NCBI GenBank assembly: GCA_027596075.1
Contig: JADGJC010000014.1
Location: 1-64,000, forward strand
DNA: 64,000 nt
Reading direction: 5' to 3'
Source of the DNA: Rhizophlyctis rosea
Taxonomy: Eukaryota; Chytridiomycota; Chytridiomycetes; Rhizophlyctidales; Rhizophlyctidaceae
The position numbers and the translations under genes were made by a program. A model generated the notes under the pieces. It was not told where the DNA came from, did no database searches, and saw nothing but the letters and a program-made list of their open reading frames with translations. This document shows, piece after piece, positions 1 to 10,615 of this stretch (within the stretch, counting starts at the first letter, position 1; each line of letters begins with the position of its first letter).

Positions 1-1828
1 AAATACTGTTGATGCCGCTCATTCTCCTCCTCCTGCAACGAAATCGCCAACGCCAGATCATGGTCGACTCCCCCACCTCCGGCCGCGGGTGTAGAATCGT
101 TGAATTCTGCGTAGTCGTTCCAGGAAACGACGCCGGTTCCTCCCGCGGGTTCAGCGATACCACCAGGCTTCGGAGCAGGGGCGGAAGGTGGAGGCGTCCG
201 ATCAACATATCTTTCAAACCCCCCACCAACGAATTCTTCATCTCCGTCAACACCTCTTAAGGTTTCCCACACGACCCCATCAGCCTCCACAAACCCCTGA
301 TCAGTCACAAGCGTAAAAAGCCGGCCGTCCGGATGCTTATACAACGTCGAGAAATGGTTGTTCCGGAACAAGACCGAAAATTCCGAGCTTGGTAGTGTTT
401 CATTTAAGGTTGCGAGACCATGATGCGTCACCTGTCCAGCCGTAACTGTCAAAAACTGTTGCGCTACAAGCCCATCATGAACTTTCTCTTCCTCCTTCTC
501 CCTTTCCGCATCCACACCCTCCTCCTCCCTCCCCTTCCCCTTCCCTTCCTCCCTCCCCCTCTTCCGCACCCCAACATCCTCACCCTCAACAACCATCTCC
601 ACCACCCGGTTATAACTCCCCCCCTGCCGAACAACAACACGATACGTCTCCTCGTCCTGCGGGTCAACGCACCACCCGTGGCAGAGACGGATGTCGAAGA
701 GGTCAAAGACGAGGAGTGAGGGCGTGAGTTCGAAGGCGAAGGGGTCTGAGAAGCGGACGTTGACGTCGAGGCCGTGTTGGAGGGTTGGGATGAGGTTTAG
801 GGTGTCGGTTAGATTGTGGGCAAAGTCTGGGGTTGGGGAGAGGGGTGTTGGCTGTGATGAGGGGAATTGTTGAATGTGTTAGAGCTGATTGTAGGGGAAA
901 CAGCACATGTAAACAATTGTGCACCGATATAGCAACTTACCACCTCCGCACCATCCGCACCCAAAGCCGTCTGCGATGCTCTGCCCGGCGTCTTCTTCAG
1001 AAGCAGCTCACCAAGACACATGAGCAACCGCTCGTACGACACAGTCTCGAACTCATAAGGCAATGTAAACTCTCCTCTGAGTAGCAGGACATTACATAGA
1101 CTTAGAAGAGGACATGGCCCATTTTTGTTTTGAGTGATTATTTTTAGGCGGCGAGGTGTGCGGGTTAAAGGGTCTACGTGGAGGATTGGTTTGAGGCGGT
1201 AGGAGGTGTCGGGTTGGGTGGATGGGTGGGGTGGAGTTGAGGATGTGGGTTGTGTGATGGGTGGCGGTTGTGTAGTGGGTGGGAGTAAGGGTTGAGTATC
1301 CTGGATTTGAGATGATGGATCCGACGGTGGGGTGGTTGCAGGCAGGTCGGGTTGAGATTCTGTGAGGGTTGGCTCTGAGGCAGATGTGGAAGCAGGATGG
1401 GCTGGTGAGTCCACCATAGTTAGTAAGGTTGCTGTTGATTGTGTTGCCTCATTTGTTTGTTGTGATGGTAGAGGTTCTGCAAAGGGTGCGGATTGGGATT
1501 CCTCCAGTTTGAGTTCCGCCAGCTGTGCCGCTGCATCTTCTGTGCCGTTGAGTTCGGTTGAGACATTGGCTGCTACAGGTGGGATTGGTCCGCCAAGCGC
1601 GTCAGTGGGGACTGGTTCTGGTGCAGGAGCTGCCAACTCGCTTTGAACTATGGTAGTCCGATTATGTGCTATGTCAGCCTGACCAGTTGAGGTACCGTCT
1701 GATTTGACGTCTAACGCAACAGAAGTTGAGTGCGTGGCGGGAGCGGACGTTGGCTCTGTGGCAGGAGGGTCAATCGGTGTCGCGGGTTCTGCCTTCACCA
1801 GTGGTGGTTGCAGTGGTTCGTCACTCAT
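1..1828 (-). CDS. MINDY-family (FAM63-like) deubiquitinase, 3' end beyond window
   Basis: Cysteine protease that trims K48-linked ubiquitin chains (known for MINDY-1/2). The start is the ATG at 1826-1828; an earlier in-frame TTG was rejected. One 89-nt intron (852-940, gtaagt..cag) joins exon 941-1828 to exon 1-851 in phase 0. About the first 220 residues are a low-complexity Pro/Ser/Thr/Glu tail. The MINDY core follows: motif NGPCPLL with catalytic Cys near residue 239, a LDVNVRF-like strand, LCHGWCVDP, and FRNNHFSTLYKH with the presumed catalytic His near 462, then LVTDQGF. Near the window edge lies a DHDLALAISLQ segment, which resembles the ubiquitin-interacting motif at MINDY C-termini. 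The frame is still open at base 1, so the stop lies outside. It diverges from the UFD1-like gene at 2413, itself a ubiquitin-pathway protein. Family assignment is very sure; chain specificity is inferred. Confidence 0.93.
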
Positions 1829-2412
1829 TTTGCAATATGATGGAGCTGAGCACTTTATTGGTGTGCACAACCTGGTGCTGAATTGTATTTATACGTAGAC
1901 GCGGTGCCTACCGGGAAGAGGCCCAAACTTCAACAAAGGGGATGGGAAGGTGGGAGTTTGACTGGTGTGAAGAGAGAGAGAGTGGCGTTGCACCAACAAG
2001 GTTTCCATGTATGATATATGGGATCGCAGATTGACAAGCCCGATGGTGAGTCATCTTGGACCAGGGTGGGTTGGTTGCCATTGACTACGCACTTGCCTAA
2101 TATGGGTATACTGAACAAGATATCAAAAATGGGCCCTATTTGTAACCAATGAACAATTTGGCATCCATTTCATTTCGACCCTGGTCCCACAACCTTCCCT
2201 GCCCTTCGCCCTTCTTCCATATATTCACAGCGTTATTACATATTCTCACACAATAGTCGATTGGGGAGAGATATCACTACACTGGCGCATCGTGTACCGT
2301 ACTATACTCATTGCTAGCCTGATTTTTAGTCGTGCACGCTCCGGCTCTTTTTCTTTCCACCCAAGACCAGACGTTGTCTGAGCATACCCCACTCAAATTA
2401 CAACCCAAATCA
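1829..2412. other. Divergent intergenic region
   Basis: About 580 bp between the starts of the MINDY and UFD1-like genes, presumably a shared bidirectional promoter. No open frame in it resembles a protein, and no clear TATA box was found. Confidence 0.5.
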
Positions 2413-4988
2413 ATGTCAACCCCGACACCACAGCAAAAAGTCCCATCATGGTCCGCACGGCTACAAGCTCGGCCCTCTCACACTCTCACCGGTGACAGAA
2501 TAGTCTTGCCGCCTTCTGCACTGGAACACATCCTCGCGGCTGCCGCGGGCGGGAGCACCAATGATGGTGGGATGGATTATAGTGATGATTTTGATGGTGG
2601 TCCGCAATCATATTATGGACCCAACGGATTCGCATCGTCGTCTTCTTCTGTCTCTTTGCCCTCGCCTCTGACGTTCGAGCTGGTCAATGCAAAGACTCGT
2701 CGGCGCATGTATGGTTCCGTCCGTGAATTTACTTCTGAAGAGGGTAACTTGTTGGTCTCCAACGATGTTGCCACCGCTTTGGGTTTACCTTTGGTGAGTA
2801 GTGCTACAATCCTGATACGGTGCTATGACATGCTGCCGACTCGCGGACTCAGAGACAGCAGGTGGCCGGGTGGGTAGATGGGTGGAGTGGAACGTGGATG
2901 GAATGGCAGATGGTTAGGCTGAGAAGTGGGTGGGTAGGTGGGTTGAGGAGATGGGTGGGAAAGTGGTGGAAAGTTGGTGGGGTGGAAGGGGGCAGCTGGG
3001 GTAGCGGTAGCAGGGAGCAAAAGTTGAATACGGATCGCTGACTGACCGTCTTTTTCGGTGGATATCAATAACAGACACAAGATGACAGCGATATGATGGA
3101 ACAGGACGAGGAGCCAACATACATAGTCGTGCGACTGGTCTTGCTAGAGAAAGGCACTTTGGTCAAGCTCGCGCCCATGGACGTGGATTATTTGGACATT
3201 TCGGATATGCGGTATGTGTGCCTTTTCTCAAACTTTTCCAAAATCTCAACGGGCATAACCTAATATCATTCACACAGATCCACACTCGAATCCCACATGC
3301 GAAAACATTACGCCACCTTGACACAGGGAGAAACACTCACGATATCCTATCTCACCCCTTCCGCTCACACTCCGAAGCAGTACCACTTCCTCATCACCGA
3401 CCTTCATCCCAGCCCAGCGTGTCTGATCATCGACACCGATCTCGAAGTTGACATAGCGCCATTGGACGAATCGCTAGCCGAAGAAGCTGTGAAACGAAAA
3501 TTCGCATCGAAGGGCACATATAATGGGGCGGGTTCAACGGGTGGACGGGATTTGGTGTGGCAGCAGGAGGGTGGGAATGCTGGAGGTGCCGCGTTCGCTA
3601 CAGTTGATGGCGCTGTAGAAAAGGACGTATATCATTATTACCGAGTTCCCACGCAGGCGGAGCACAAATTTTACACGATTGAACTCGTCCCCACAAACGG
3701 CGACAAAGGCGACGCAGATCTCTTCGTCTCAACCCAAACAGAACAGCCCACAATGATGGATCACGAATATTACAACGTAGACATGGGACGATCCATCCTC
3801 GACGTCTCCCTCCCGATCGACACGTCCGACTCTCCCTTCCTCTACATCGGCATACACGGATACGCTCCCTCAACCACCTTCACGCTCCGCATCACACCCC
3901 ACCGCGACGCCCCACCCCCACGAGCCGACGCCCAATCCTCATCCTCAACCGGAACAGTAGACTCTGCACCACCCGGCCCAGACTACGCCCAATGCCCCAA
4001 CTGCCACACCTACGTCCCCACCCGCACCCTCCCCATGCACCGCGCCTTCTGCGAGCGCAACAACACGCTCTGCGGCTGGTGCGGTAAAGTCATGAAAAAG
4101 GAAGACTTGCCCCGTCATTGGCATTGCGAGGAAGCTGGGTGTGAAGCTGTTGGTGACGTTTCAGAACGGGAAAAGCATAGGGAGATAGTCCATGTTGATT
4201 TGAATTGCGTATGTGGTGCGTCGATGCCGCTTCCGAAGTTGAGTGTGCATAGGAGGGAACGGTGTCCGGAGCGGTTGATTGTTTGTCGGTTTTGTCATTT
4301 GAGGGTTAGAGCTGGGGGGATGAGTTTTTCTGCGAAAGATTTGATGCTGGGAACGGGGTTGACGGAACATGAATCGGAATGTGGTGCGAGGACTATTACG
4401 TGTGTTCGGTGTTCGCGGAACGTGCAGATGAAGGAGGTTCAGGCTCATATGCGGTTACATGAGGAAGAGAGACGGCACCGTAAATTGGGGAAAGAGCTTT
4501 GTCGCAATGAGGTTTGTGCGAATTGGCAGGCTGAGAAGGGTGAGAATCGGAACGTGTTGGGTGTTTGTGGGGGGTGTTTTGGACCTTTTTGGACGGGACG
4601 CGTCGACGAAGGCAACAAAAAACTTGTACAGAAAATGTTTGGGGTGTATCATGAGCAGCTTACGAAGGGGTGTGGGAGGGTGTGGTGTCAAAACCCTCAT
4701 TGCGCGACATCTAATAAGGAACCGATGGAAGCGAATGAGGCTGCGGTGAAGAGTTTGGAGCTTTTTAAGGGGAGTTTGTTGGCTGGGGGGAATGGGAAGG
4801 GAGGGGGGAAGTATTGGTTTTGTGTTAGTGATCCGGTTGTTGGGAGGCGGAAAGGGTTGGCGGGGGATGTTAGTGGGGTTACGGGGGTGGGTGTTGAGTG
4901 GTGTGTTAGGGGGTTGGAGGTTTGTGGGGATGATGTTGAGAAGGCGGTGGAGTGGGTTGAGAGGGAGGCGCCGAGGGTTGAGAAGTGA
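2413..4988 (+). CDS. UFD1-like protein fused to TRAF-type zinc fingers, AZUL and UBA-like domains
   Basis: Probable ubiquitin/Cdc48-pathway adaptor of 742 residues in three exons: 2413-2793, 3075-3211, 3278-4988. The ATG at 2413 is the first in frame. The UFD1 fold starts about residue 15 (LTGDRIVLPPSALEHI) and runs across both introns, with KGTLVKLAPMDVDYLDISD and the C-terminal barrel ending EVDIAPL. From about residue 410 come Cys/His clusters of TRAF/C2H2 type (CPNCHTYV..H..FC, then CVCG, CRFCH). Around 617-672 there is an AZUL-like zinc domain (YHEQLTKGCG..C.NPHCA..AAVKSLELFK), known from UBE3A. The last 30 residues look like a UBA helix bundle (GDDVEKAVEWVE). Plants and some fungi have UFD1-zinc-finger proteins of this kind. 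The 3' third is strongly G-rich. Domain calls are from motif recognition; the function is inferred. Confidence 0.88.
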
Positions 4989-6215
4989 GGTGGGGGAAGG
5001 AACGGGGATTGGGGTGGAGAGTTGTGTTTATTTGTCCTTCAGCATTGTACGTATATACTAGTAGATTGAAGCTTGTAGCAAGTGTCAAAGCACAACTGGC
5101 AGCAATGTAAATATCACTATAACGTTCAATTACCACGTCTCTTTGGATGTGCGATCTTCAGCATCACTCTGCTGAGATTTGCTACAATACGCAATATTTT
5201 TTTCACAGACATGGCTCATATCATGTGAAAGAGCAGTGACCTTTGGAAATGTATAAATCTGTGAGCGAGCCAACTTGACATAGTGATGAAGTTGTTCTTA
5301 TATGTCCTCTACCTCTACAAGCAAATGTGGGGTGAATCATATCTCAAAACTCACGCGACCACACTTCTGACTGAGCTAATCATTCCAGGCAGTGGATAAG
5401 CGCATACTACTCGTGTCCGTTCCGGCGTCTTTGCTCCGCTTCGATTCTCCACTCCCACTTGTGGAATCGTGATAGGCAAGCAAGCAGCTTCGGTTGGTGG
5501 GCGCAGTTAGAGGACCCATGGCGCAGCATTTGCTGACATAATCAAGTTCTCTGCGCTCCCCGTGCGCCCATGCACAATGGAAGGCAGTTCGCAAAAGCAA
5601 GCCGCCTGAAAGGAAAACATACGAAGTGCTCTGTGCTTCAAAATAGAATGATTGATCCTCACGTGAAAAAGCACATACCGGAGAGAGTGCCCTCCGTCCG
5701 TGCCGGAGCGAAAAGATTCTGTTGCAATTTGTGGCATCAATGAAGGGTGCCGCCGATTGGAAAGCAGCGTCTCTGTTTGTGCTGCGTTGGCACGTCATAC
5801 AGGAGAGTGAGCCCATGGGGATCAACTGATTGTACATAAACAGTATCGCGTTTGCTGGCGTGTCAATGGGGCGCCGTCGGGATCGGTGGATTCAGTGTGG
5901 GGCAAGAACATGTAAACTAACAAACCCTAAAAAGCCAGCCACCGACATCTAGAAAGACCATGCAGAACCGTGCTATTTTTGACAACAGTCGAAGGCTTTC
6001 AATCGAGGGACATTCCACGCGTCGAAGTTTCAGATTCGCGAGAGGGCAAATTTTGGGAAGGAAGATGTCAGCTGGAACCCGAATGTTTCTGGTGCAAGTT
6101 TTTCGACTTGGGGACAATCGAAACGAGATTTGAGATAAAATAAAGGTTTTTATACGTCGCCGTCGCCCACACCCGCGCGGATATTCTACCCAAACGATTC
6201 CCAAAACGAAAACGA
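4989..6215. other. Long intergenic region
   Basis: About 1.2 kb with no recognisable gene. The longest open frame (153 codons, minus strand, 5376-5837) lacks similarity to anything known to me, has random-looking composition and no supporting splice pattern. The distal part is presumably the promoter of the epimerase gene. Confidence 0.5.
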
Positions 6216-7448
6216 ATGGTCCCCGAACCAACCACCCAAACCAACCCGCCAATGCCTTCAACCACCACCACCACCTCCTCCTCCTCTACAACCCCCCACC
6301 CAAACACAAAAAAACACATCCTCGTAACCGGCGGCGCAGGCTACATAGGCTCCCACACAGTCCTCGAACTCCTCTCCCAACACTACACCGTCTCCGTCCT
6401 CGACAACCTCTCCAACTCCTCCCCCGAATCCCTCCACCGAATAACACACACCATCCTGCCCGGTACTAAACTCCAATTCTACCAAGGCGACATCCACAAC
6501 TCGCTGCTTCTCGATCGAATATTCCGAGAGTCCCAACCACCGATATGGGCCGTCGTGCATTTTGCGGCGCTGAAGAGCGCGCCGGAGAGTGTGGTGAAGC
6601 CGTTGGAGTATTGGAACGTTAATGTCGGGGGTAGTGTGTCGCTTTTCGAGGCTATGACACGGCATGGAGTGGAACGCCTAGTCTTCAGCTCCACCGCCGC
6701 AGTCTACGGCACACCCTCGGCACCAAAAAACCTCATCCCCGAAACGCACCCAACAAACCCCACAAACCCTTACGGCCGCTCAAAACTCGCCGTCGAAACG
6801 ATCATACAAGATATTTGTGTGGCGAGACCACAGTTTAGTGCGGTGGTGTTACGGTATTTCAATCCCGTGGGAGCGCATCGGAGTGGAGTTATTGGAGAAG
6901 ATCCCAAGGGCGCGCCGGGGAATTTGGTACCGTTTGTGTTGCAGGTGTGTTCGGGGCAGCGGAGTCATGTGGAGATTACGGGGACGGATTGGGCTACGAA
7001 GGATGGAAGTGGGGTTAGGGATTTTATTCATGTTGTTGATCTTGCGAAGGGGCATGTAGCTGCCTTGAACCACCTACCCACAACCACCTCCCCCGCCTCT
7101 TCCTTCACCACAACCGCCTCTACAACATTCCCACCACCAAACTTCTCCCTCTTCAACATGGGCTCCGGCCACGGCAAATCCGTCCTCGAAATCATATCCA
7201 CCATGTCCGCCGTAACAAACAAGCCCATCAAGACGCTTCCGGCACTACGACGGCCAGGAGACGTATCGGAGGTTGTGGCGGATCCAGCAAAGGCGAATGC
7301 AGTGTTGGGGTGGAGGGCCGAGATGGGTGTGAAGGATATGTGTGGGGACGCGTGGCGGTGGAAGGAGAAGAATCCTAAGGGGTATGAGGGGAGTCGGTGG
7401 GAGGGGAAGGGGGATTGCAGTGGGCTTATTGGTGGGGATACCCAGTAG
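6216..7448 (+). CDS. GALE: UDP-glucose 4-epimerase
   Basis: Interconverts UDP-glucose and UDP-galactose (Leloir pathway, cytosol), using tightly bound NAD. Single exon of 410 residues. The Rossmann motif GGAGYIG is at 39-45, catalytic Ser in SSTAAVYG near 159, and the Y186-x3-K190 pair in YGRSK. Downstream RYFNPVGAH and the DFIHVVDLAKGH segment are classic extended-SDR epimerase signatures. It is longer than the usual 340-350 residues because of a Thr/Ser-rich N-terminal tail of about 30 residues and a Thr/Pro insert near 288-310. The yeast Gal10 mutarotase domain is absent, so this is a stand-alone epimerase. The first 270 bp are C-rich and the last 200 bp G-rich. Very sure. Confidence 0.97.
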   Translation: MVPEPTTQTNPPMPSTTTTTSSSSTTPHPNTKKHILVTGGAGYIGSHTVLELLSQHYTVSVLDNLSNSSPESLHRITHTILPGTKLQFYQGDIHNSLLLDRIFRESQPPIWAVVHFAALKSAPESVVKPLEYWNVNVGGSVSLFEAMTRHGVERLVFSSTAAVYGTPSAPKNLIPETHPTNPTNPYGRSKLAVETIIQDICVARPQFSAVVLRYFNPVGAHRSGVIGEDPKGAPGNLVPFVLQVCSGQRSHVEITGTDWATKDGSGVRDFIHVVDLAKGHVAALNHLPTTTSPASSFTTTASTTFPPPNFSLFNMGSGHGKSVLEIISTMSAVTNKPIKTLPALRRPGDVSEVVADPAKANAVLGWRAEMGVKDMCGDAWRWKEKNPKGYEGSRWEGKGDCSGLIGGDTQ

Positions 7449-7763
7449 AACGCTTTTCGGTTTTGGGGTACATCAGCATAGAGGTTTAGATTTCATTCAA
7501 GGAGTGGAACACTGATTGTATATAGTTTTGAAAGCTTGGTTCGGGGTGTGTTTTGTGCGTCAAATAGTACACATCGTATTCCTGTGCATTTATATCGCCG
7601 AACATTTTGACTTTTGCAAATGTTTCAGGGAGATTGACAAACTTGGTATTGTATTTTTATTACAAGATCGGTTCTATCAGCGATCAACGCTAATGCGAGT
7701 TACAAAAAGGAGCAGGGGTTGAAAGGGTAAGGTGGGAAAGAAGGACGGAGGGAGGGGATTGGC
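7449..7763. other. Convergent 3' region
   Basis: About 315 bp between the stop codons of the epimerase (plus) and pectate lyase (minus). It is AT-rich in the middle and probably holds both 3' UTRs and poly(A) sites. No gene is seen. Confidence 0.5.
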
Positions 7764-8878
7764 TCAGATACATTGCGAGTACCATTGGTTCGAGACCTTG
7801 CAGGAACCAGACGAACAGCATGTGGGACCGGTGAAGCCTTGACCACCTGTTTTTGATGAGCAGAAGAATTGTGAGTTATGTTTTCTTCAATGTAACACCT
7901 TTGGAGGATGAGCTACATACCGCACTGTCCGTACAAAGCTGCACAGCTTGATCCACCGCCGCTGGACTTGGTGGTGGTGGTGGTCTTGGTAGTGGATGCC
8001 TTAGTGGTCGAAGTCTTTGTGGTGGAGGCCGCTTTGGTGGTGGAAGTTTTGGTGGTGGAGGCCTTAGTGGTAGCACCACTGGAGGACACGCTAACGACAT
8101 CGGACGTAGAGTAGTTGCAGCCGCCACCTGGCCCAGTGCCGACTTCCTTGGGCTCGCCGGAGGTCACGCCTTCGAACTTGGCGCAAATTTCTTTGACGCT
8201 GGTGTATTTTGTGTTGGTGATTGTGGTGGAGTCCCCGAGGTTGGGGTTGATGCCGACCTGATGATATGCGGAAAGAATTGGTTGATTGGGAGTGATTGTG
8301 AGACTGATGCGAAGAGGACTTACCAAGACTTTGCCACTAACGGCAACAACGCCAGTGAAGGACGACTTCCTGGCGTACTGCTTGCTGCAGTTTCCGCAGG
8401 ACCGGTACAACTTGCCAAAGTCCTCGACGTAGAAATCCGTCACGGAGAAGGCACCAGACCCGTTGTGTTGGAACACCTTGTCCTCAGCATGGCGAGCCCC
8501 ACCACCGACAATCGTGCAGGAGCCAGAGCCCTTGCAAGTGAGCGCATCCTCGCACACGTCTTCCCACCAAACGTTCGTGACAGTACACTTGCCCAAGCAG
8601 TGGATGCCCTCGCCTTGGTCGGCGCCGATGATGACGTTGGAAATGCTGGCACCATCTTGGAGGAGGAACATAGCGTCGGCGTCACCACCTTCGCTTTGGC
8701 CTTGACAGTAACCAGACTGACGGTTGTAACGCTTCATGCCACCATCGAAGGAGCCGGTGACGCTGATCGCCTTGTCGGAAACGACGGTACCGGTGGCGGT
8801 GGGGAAGGTGGTTTGTGCTGCACCGTAGGCGGAGCCGGCGAAGAGGAGAGCAGCGGAGCTGATGAGAGTGACCTTCAT
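7764..8878 (-). CDS. Secreted pectate lyase (family PL3) with C-terminal CBM1
   Basis: Cleaves polygalacturonate by beta-elimination outside the cell. Three exons: 8324-8878, 7921-8257, 7764-7846; 324 residues. Residues 1 to about 18 are a signal peptide ([15 protein letters not shown]). The PL3 core shows [38 protein letters not shown] and [12 protein letters not shown], all characteristic of fungal PL3 enzymes. A linker of repeated Thr/Lys/Ser units follows, then a fungal cellulose-binding module ([13 protein letters not shown] ending NQWYSQC). The 74-nt intron splits the glycine codon right after QCG, inside the CBM1. The enzyme pairs in function with the GH12-CBM1 enzyme at 41053. A long plus-strand open frame here is antisense noise. 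Very sure. Confidence 0.95.
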
Positions 8879-10615
8879 GGTTTTGATGCGCTGACGGGTT
8901 ATGGTATCTGAGTAATCGGTAAGGTTATGGTGGTGGCAACAGAAGGGGAGAAGCACAACGCGAATGTATTTATATGTTTGCTCCTCAATGCCCAGACATT
9001 TGTGTTGCAACGGATAATAAAGCTCCGCAAATTCTAAAAGTCACACTTTACCACCTTCCCAGCGTTCCCACTCAATATTCTTCCCACCCCTGAAACGTTT
9101 CGGGTACCCCTCCGGCGACATCCGCAACGGTTCACATGCAAAACCCGGGATGGAGTTGCTCGCCACATGAAGGACCGACCGCCGCGCCCGCAAAGGGTTG
9201 GTCATGTTTGTACCACCTTCACACCTCCCGGAAAATGGGTTACAAGCCCCACCGCCACCCCCGGAACTTTCAAATCTTGGATTGTTGCTTATTTTGGGTT
9301 GATGACTTGCAATTACGAGGCTCCGATGCCGAGTGCCACAGTTCAATGGGGCATGATGCGCCGCAGGTGGGGTACAACCCTGTTTGTTTATTTCGCGGGA
9401 AAACATGGGGTGCTCAGGTCTCTCATAGGGTTTCATTTTTGTCCGACCAGAGCATGTATTGCGTGGGGGGCCTCATGATAGTTATTGCTTGAAGGTTTGG
9501 TCTTATTAAATGTTTTGGCGATGGTTCTTCTGTAGCAGGTGGAGATGGACGAGTCGACTGCAAAGCAAGGCCATCGCACTCTCGAAGTTCACACATGACT
9601 GCCGGAATAGGGTCCTGATGCTAACCTGACAACCTGATCAGCAGTGGGGGGTAGCATTCATTCTCGATATGACAAGGTAAGGACACATATAGACTCATAC
9701 ACTGTTGCATAAACATCCGGAGTTTTTGTGCACCCGGTGAACACACTGGTTTATCAGCCATGCGCTGGTTGGTGGCAGGCTCACTATAGCAGAAGCTCTT
9801 GAAAGTCATCGTCCACGCTGCTACATGCATCCTTCCATCCTACTTTCAAGCAACATCTTCTCAGCACAAGCTATTTGAGGCAGCCCATCGCAAGAGTTCT
9901 ATTGCATGATGTCTCAGCAGCTGCGAATGTCAAATCACTGACCATTTTCCGCCATTGGGGATCTTGGATTTCAAGCTCAGATACTGAGCATTCTCCTTTC
10001 AGAACCACGGCATCCCTTGAGGAACCTCACAATATGTCCTGAACATGTAGAAGGAGATCATCTGTTTCGAATTTCTTTAACCGCTCCTTGGAAAACAAAA
10101 AGCGACGATACTGGGCAGCGCAATCCGTATGTAGGAGGGGGGTTGCTGGTTCTGAAGGATGGACTGACGCAGATTTAACTCGCTTATCTTCAGGGTCAAA
10201 TTTCATTGATTCGTCTTTCGGGTTCCAATAAGGTGTGATGCTTGATGCTAGGGTGTGTTCTCAAACCAAACCAATGCTGTCTCAAGTGAAACCCTGCGCT
10301 GGATTGCTAGAGCTGACGTGACTTGATATTCATGGAAAAGTGGAAGAAGAATTTTCCAAGGAGAATCTGATTGCCGTCAAGGACAGACTCAATATTCAAA
10401 GACATCTTGCCGTTTGCCGTCTGCTATGAGGGTATGCTGGATCATTATGGCTAAGTGTACAAGAAAACTACTTTCTAAAGTAACAATGTCCCATCTGTCC
10501 TAGGTATATAGGGGTGGGCGGTCGCCAAGACCTAAATGCCACTTTACCATCATCATTGTCCCGAAGTCCAAAACTAATCCATACATCCCAAACGTATGTA
10601 TATACGGAATCCGCA
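8879..10615. other. Long intergenic region without a recognised gene
   Basis: About 1.7 kb. A 131-codon minus-strand frame (9041-9436) and overlapping plus-strand frames there have no recognisable similarity and no typical coding bias. The part next to 8879 contains the pectate lyase promoter. I see no RNA gene or repeat. Confidence 0.45.

Noticed and set aside
5376..5837. 153-codon minus-strand open frame
   Set aside because: No recognisable motif, noise-like composition, overlapped by other frames, no splice partners.
8261..8911. 216-codon plus-strand frame
   Set aside because: Antisense to the clearly real pectate lyase exon; a by-product of its codon bias.
9041..9492. Overlapping frames of 100-130 codons on both strands
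   Set aside because: No similarity and mutually exclusive.
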